Shown here piece by piece: positions 60,921-64,000 of a DNA stretch of 64,000 nt; position 1 is the first letter of the stretch, and every line of letters begins with the position of its first letter. Origin of the DNA: Planctomycetia bacterium (lineage in GTDB: Bacteria > Planctomycetota > Phycisphaerae > UBA1845 > Fen-1342); the NCBI GenBank assembly GCA_015709575.1, contig CP054190.1, positions 1,668,616-1,732,615 on the forward strand, read 5' to 3'. The translations under genes and the position numbers were made by a program. The notes under the pieces were generated by a model. The model was not told the DNA's origin, did not search any database, and saw nothing but the letters and a program-made list of their open reading frames with translations.

Positions 60921-62030
60921 ATGAATGTTCGCCGACCCATGCCGAGCGCATCGCCGGGCTTCACGCTTGTGGAGCTTGTGCTGTCGGTCGGAATCACTGC
61001 CGCCCTCACGGCCGGGCTGGCGTCCGCCGTGCTGCTGAGCGCCTATTCACTGCCTTCTCGGCGCAGCGATAGTCGCGACACCATCCGCGCCAACGCTTCG
61101 GTCCAGCAGCTTGCCGCGGACCTGTCCTCCGCCCGCACAATTTCCGTGCGCGATGGTGTCGAAGTGGAGTTCGAGGTGGCCGACCGCGACGAAGACGGCT
61201 CCGCCGACCTGCTGCGGTATGCCTGGGGCGGGGCCGGCACCGCGCTGATGTATCAGCGGAACGCCGGCACGAGCATGCCGCTGGTCGACGACGTCGCGGA
61301 ATTCTCCATCAGTACGATCACCCGCAACGTTGAGGAATCCAAGACGACCACCGGCAGCACCCCAAGCGGTGAGCTGCTGCTGGCTTCCTTCACGGGCTGG
61401 GCCGGAATCCTTGCGACTTCGCAGAATTTTACGCTGACGCATCGCGACTGGGCCGCCCAGTCATTTTCGATGACCTGGCCGGAAGGCTCTACCGACCGGC
61501 AGATCACGCGCGCGCGCTGCCGGCTGCGCGCGGCCTCGCGTCCGGATGCCATGGTGCTTGGGTTGATCTACGCCCCGCAGCCGGCGGGATCGTCGGTCCC
61601 GCGTTCGGCGATCGGCTCACCCGCGATCATTCCGTCTTCTCTCCTGACGCCTTCGTACCAGTGGACGGACCTTGCCTTTCAGGACGTCGTGGTGCCATCC
61701 GGGCACTCAGTCCTGGCGCTGGTGGTGCGCGGCTCCGTGTCCGGCGCGGGCACGATGGAGCGCTACTACGACCTCCTGGCCGGCAGCAATCAGACGTTCG
61801 GCCTGTGGAGCACGGACGGTGGTACGAACTGGAATCCTTCGCTGCTCGGGCAGCATTCCTACGACCACCCGTTCTACGTGTACGGCCGATGCACGCTCCA
61901 GGGATCTCAGACCACCGTGATGCAGCGCGCATTGGTCGTCGAGGCCGTCATTACGATCCGCCTCACGAGCCAGTCCCGCGCACTCGCGACCCGCGTGGCC
62001 CTGATCAACAAGCCGGAGGTCACGCCATGA
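60921..62030 (+). CDS. GspJ/PilW-like minor pseudopilin, enlarged
   Basis: A 369-residue protein. The prepilin leader SASPG^FTLVELVLSVGITAA has Gly at -1 and Glu at +5. A helix and beta region follow (ANASVQQLAADLSSARTISV, VEFEVADRDEDGSADLLRY). An extra segment of about 150 residues (~170-320; YYDLLAGSNQTFGLWSTDGG) resembles a beta-sandwich insertion and makes the protein much longer than typical GspJ (~200 residues). ATG 60921 is 22 bp after gspH, and the stop overlaps the next ATG. The exact subclass (J or W) is uncertain. Confidence 0.75.
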   Translation: MNVRRPMPSASPGFTLVELVLSVGITAALTAGLASAVLLSAYSLPSRRSDSRDTIRANASVQQLAADLSSARTISVRDGVEVEFEVADRDEDGSADLLRYAWGGAGTALMYQRNAGTSMPLVDDVAEFSISTITRNVEESKTTTGSTPSGELLLASFTGWAGILATSQNFTLTHRDWAAQSFSMTWPEGSTDRQITRARCRLRAASRPDAMVLGLIYAPQPAGSSVPRSAIGSPAIIPSSLLTPSYQWTDLAFQDVVVPSGHSVLALVVRGSVSGAGTMERYYDLLAGSNQTFGLWSTDGGTNWNPSLLGQHSYDHPFYVYGRCTLQGSQTTVMQRALVVEAVITIRLTSQSRALATRVALINKPEVTP

Positions 62031-62680
62031 CGCCGGTGACACCACACCACGCCCGCGCTGCCGCGACCCGCCGCGCGGTCACGCTGGTCGAGGCCATGAT
62101 CTGCATCGTGCTGGTCGGCGTGGTGCTGGCTGCTTCCATTCACACCGTCGGCGCAGCACGAATGACGGAAGCGCGGCTCGCCGATCGAGTCACTGCCACC
62201 ACGCTCGCCGACGAGCTGCTGTCCGAGATCTGCACGCGGCTCTACCGCGAGCCGGACACGTCCACGGGCCTGCTCGGTCCGGACGCGGGCGAGCTGCTGC
62301 GGACGCAGTTCGACGACGTGGACGATTATCACGGTTTCGGCGAGGCGCCGCCGACCGACGCGCTGCTCGCACCGATTCTGGCCCTGTCCGGATGGCGGCG
62401 CTCGGTGACGGTTGAATGGGTCATGCCGGATGCCGCCCTGACGCCAAGCGTGGGCGAGACCTACGCCAAGCTCATCCGCGTCCGGATTCAGGACAGCCGC
62501 GGGCTGCCGCTGGTGGAGCGCGTGGCGCTGGTGACAAACAACGCGCTCAATCGGGCGGGCCGGGATCTTTCGGTCGTGCGAATCGCGCCGGAGTCCGGCT
62601 CGCCCTCGATTCCGGAGGCCGGCGGCGGAATCAATATCGACCTGGGCGGCATCGAAATCCGGCTGGGCGGAGGAAAGTAA
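62027..62680 (+). CDS. GspI/PilV-like minor pseudopilin with a non-canonical cleavage site
   Basis: A 217-residue protein. The leader ends ATRRA^VTLVEAMICIVLVGVV, with Ala at -1 and Val at +1; Glu +5 is kept. T-L-V-E-A/V is usual for GspI and PilV. The rest is a mixed alpha/beta domain (LADELLSEICTRLYREPDTS, WRRSVTVEWVMPDAALTP, AKLIRVRIQDSRGLPLVERV) with a Gly-rich end. It overlaps the GspJ-like gene (ATGA), and the next gene starts directly after its stop (TAA-ATG). Confidence 0.78.
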   Translation: MTPVTPHHARAAATRRAVTLVEAMICIVLVGVVLAASIHTVGAARMTEARLADRVTATTLADELLSEICTRLYREPDTSTGLLGPDAGELLRTQFDDVDDYHGFGEAPPTDALLAPILALSGWRRSVTVEWVMPDAALTPSVGETYAKLIRVRIQDSRGLPLVERVALVTNNALNRAGRDLSVVRIAPESGSPSIPEAGGGINIDLGGIEIRLGGGK

Positions 62681-63913
62681 ATGCCAAGGCGTCTCCGCCG
62701 CGCGGCGATGTATGTGCTCGTGCTGGGCGCCGCCACGATCGTGATGATCGTTGGAATGAGCGGCCTGCTGGCGGCGCGCATCGGCGGGCGCGAGGCCGTG
62801 CTGGTGTCGGACTTCGCAGCCGCACGGGCGAACGCTTATGCGGCGATGCAGGTCGGACTGCTGATCATCGAGCAGCACAGCGAGTGGCGCGGCAATTTCA
62901 GCACGGGCCAGTTTTTCTCCCCGACGCCCATCGGCGACGGAACGATGGCACTGACCGGCATCGACCCGCGCGATGGCGACATCGCAAACAGCGACGGTGA
63001 TCCGCTGTTGCTGACCGCCAGCGGCGCGGTGCGCGACGCGCGCTACCATCTGCAAGTGCTGCTGTCGCCCACCTCAGACCCGATCGAGGTGCTGCGCACG
63101 GCAGTTCACTGCGGCAACAAGCTCACCATCAACTCCGGCGTCGCGCTGCGGGTGAACGGCGCCCCGGCCTCCACGAACAATGAAGCGGCGCTGAGCGGCA
63201 ACATCGCGGGCGACCTCCACGCCGCCAGCCGTTCCGGCTCCGGCAACGTGAGCGGAACGACCACGATACCCGCCCCGGAAAAGCCCGTTCCGGGCGCCAA
63301 CGTGATCGCCACCTACGCCTCGCGCGCCACCGCGATTCCGGCCGCAACCAAGCTGGACAAGGTCGTCCTTGGCCCTGGCATCAACCCGTTCGGCATCCCC
63401 AACCCGAACGGTCTGTATGTCATCAGCACCGGCGGCGCCAGCATCGAAATCTCGAATACGCGGGTCTTCGGCACGCTGGTCATCAACGCCGGCGGCGGCA
63501 CCGTCTACATCCGCGAAACCGGCCTCTTCGAGGCGGCCGGGAGCAGCCGCCCGGCGCTGCTGATCAATGGGCATCTGGAGATCGTGACGGATCCTGACCA
63601 GGCCGGGTTGGTGGAGGCCGCGCTGGACACCAACTTCAACCCGCCGGGAGCGCCGTACGCCGGGGTCAGCGACTCGGACAAGGAGGACTTCTACACCTCC
63701 GCCCTGCGCGGCCTGATCCACGTGACGGGCAACGTGCGAATCTCGGGACCAATTGCGATTCGCGGTGTGCTGCTGGCCGGAGGGGAAGTGCGGGTCGAGG
63801 CCGACGTGACCATCGACCATGACTCGAAACTAGTCGATTCGCCGCCCGAAGGGTACGACACGCCCGGACCGCTCAGCGTGACCTCCGGCGCATGGCGGCA
63901 GGTGGTGGATTAG
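62681..63913 (+). CDS. PilX/GspK-like protein with a beta-rich passenger region
   Basis: A 410-residue protein. The N-terminus MPRRLRRAAMYVLVLGAATI followed by VMIVGMSGLLAAR is a basic leader plus hydrophobic helix like PilX/GspK, without the Gly-Phe site or Glu +5. The first domain (ARANAYAAMQVGLLIIEQHS, MALTGIDPRDGDIANSDGDP) is PilX-like. The C-terminal ~250 residues are repetitive beta-rich (LTINSGVALRVNGAPASTNN, ASIEISNTRVFGTLVINAGG, LIHVTGNVRISGPIAIRGVL), suggesting a beta-helix. It is the last gene of the cluster in the window. The final 87 bp hold no gene I can support. Confidence 0.72.
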   Translation: MPRRLRRAAMYVLVLGAATIVMIVGMSGLLAARIGGREAVLVSDFAAARANAYAAMQVGLLIIEQHSEWRGNFSTGQFFSPTPIGDGTMALTGIDPRDGDIANSDGDPLLLTASGAVRDARYHLQVLLSPTSDPIEVLRTAVHCGNKLTINSGVALRVNGAPASTNNEAALSGNIAGDLHAASRSGSGNVSGTTTIPAPEKPVPGANVIATYASRATAIPAATKLDKVVLGPGINPFGIPNPNGLYVISTGGASIEISNTRVFGTLVINAGGGTVYIRETGLFEAAGSSRPALLINGHLEIVTDPDQAGLVEAALDTNFNPPGAPYAGVSDSDKEDFYTSALRGLIHVTGNVRISGPIAIRGVLLAGGEVRVEADVTIDHDSKLVDSPPEGYDTPGPLSVTSGAWRQVVD

Positions 63914-64000
63914 GGCGGCGTCCCTTCGCCCGCGTCGGTCCGTGATTGGCGGACGGTCCAGTTCAAATTTCGGCCCGGATGATGACCAGTTGCACCTCCC

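Noticed and set aside
63963..64000. C-terminal end of a minus-strand gene (EVQLVIIRAEI then stop)
   Set aside because: Only twelve codons are visible, with no motif or context; it cannot be separated from chance.

Overview
The window is GC-rich bacterial chromosome and most probably comes from a planctomycete, perhaps Phycisphaerae or a relative. The signs are dockerin-like C-termini of the GDMNCDG...NNFDIDPF type, an H-X9-DG prepilin-like secreted protein, a PEP-CTERM protein, a GH10-like protein that has lost its catalytic residues, and many ATGA/GTGA overlaps with GTG or TTG starts. No 16S gene is present, so the class is inference. I see no mobile element, phage or CRISPR array.

Region 1 (1-11243): a helicase fragment, a membrane/TPR protein and a zinc-ribbon protein with nine decapeptide repeats lie on the minus strand. 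Opposite them is a tightly coupled plus-strand operon: degenerate GH10-like protein, ComEA-like HhH protein, phosphomannose isomerase, DUF4416-like protein, WecA/TagO-type sugar-phosphate transferase and O-antigen-ligase-like protein. This looks like a surface-polysaccharide locus. rpmH with its own promoter and a tRNA-Arg(TCG) follow.

Region 2 (11363-37014): mostly envelope and secreted proteins: two acetyltransferases, a phosphodiester-glycosidase fusion, an H-X9-DG prepilin-like protein, an AmiC-type amidase, a CPBP protease, an S41 protease overlapping a thioredoxin-fold protein without cysteines, a membrane coiled-coil protein, a GHL10 hydrolase with a dockerin-like tail, a GT39-type membrane protein, a PEP-CTERM protein, a Tat-exported phosphoesterase, a 1514-residue modular dockerin-like protein and a B12-binding radical SAM enzyme. 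The perfect palindrome GTTATATAAC occurs three times, each time next to a predicted promoter of a surface-protein gene.

Region 3 (37055-47578): housekeeping and signalling genes: PcrA/UvrD helicase, LepA, a lipoprotein overlapping a PAS histidine kinase, an ECF sigma factor with an unusually long anti-sigma factor, and an aspartate-type aminotransferase.

Region 4 (47963-63913): a large co-directional type II secretion/type IV pilus-like locus. A sensor kinase, CheY-like regulator, GAF/HD-GYP protein, membrane protein with a degenerate GGDEF domain and STAS protein run with overlaps or very short gaps into GspE, GspF, PilM, PilN-, PilO- and PilP-like genes. Five pseudopilin-like genes and a PilX/GspK-like gene follow, punctuated by two terminator-like structures around the major pseudopilin. 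No secretin or prepilin peptidase is in the window. This wiring of a signalling cassette into a secretion/pilus operon is the best candidate for an under-described system.
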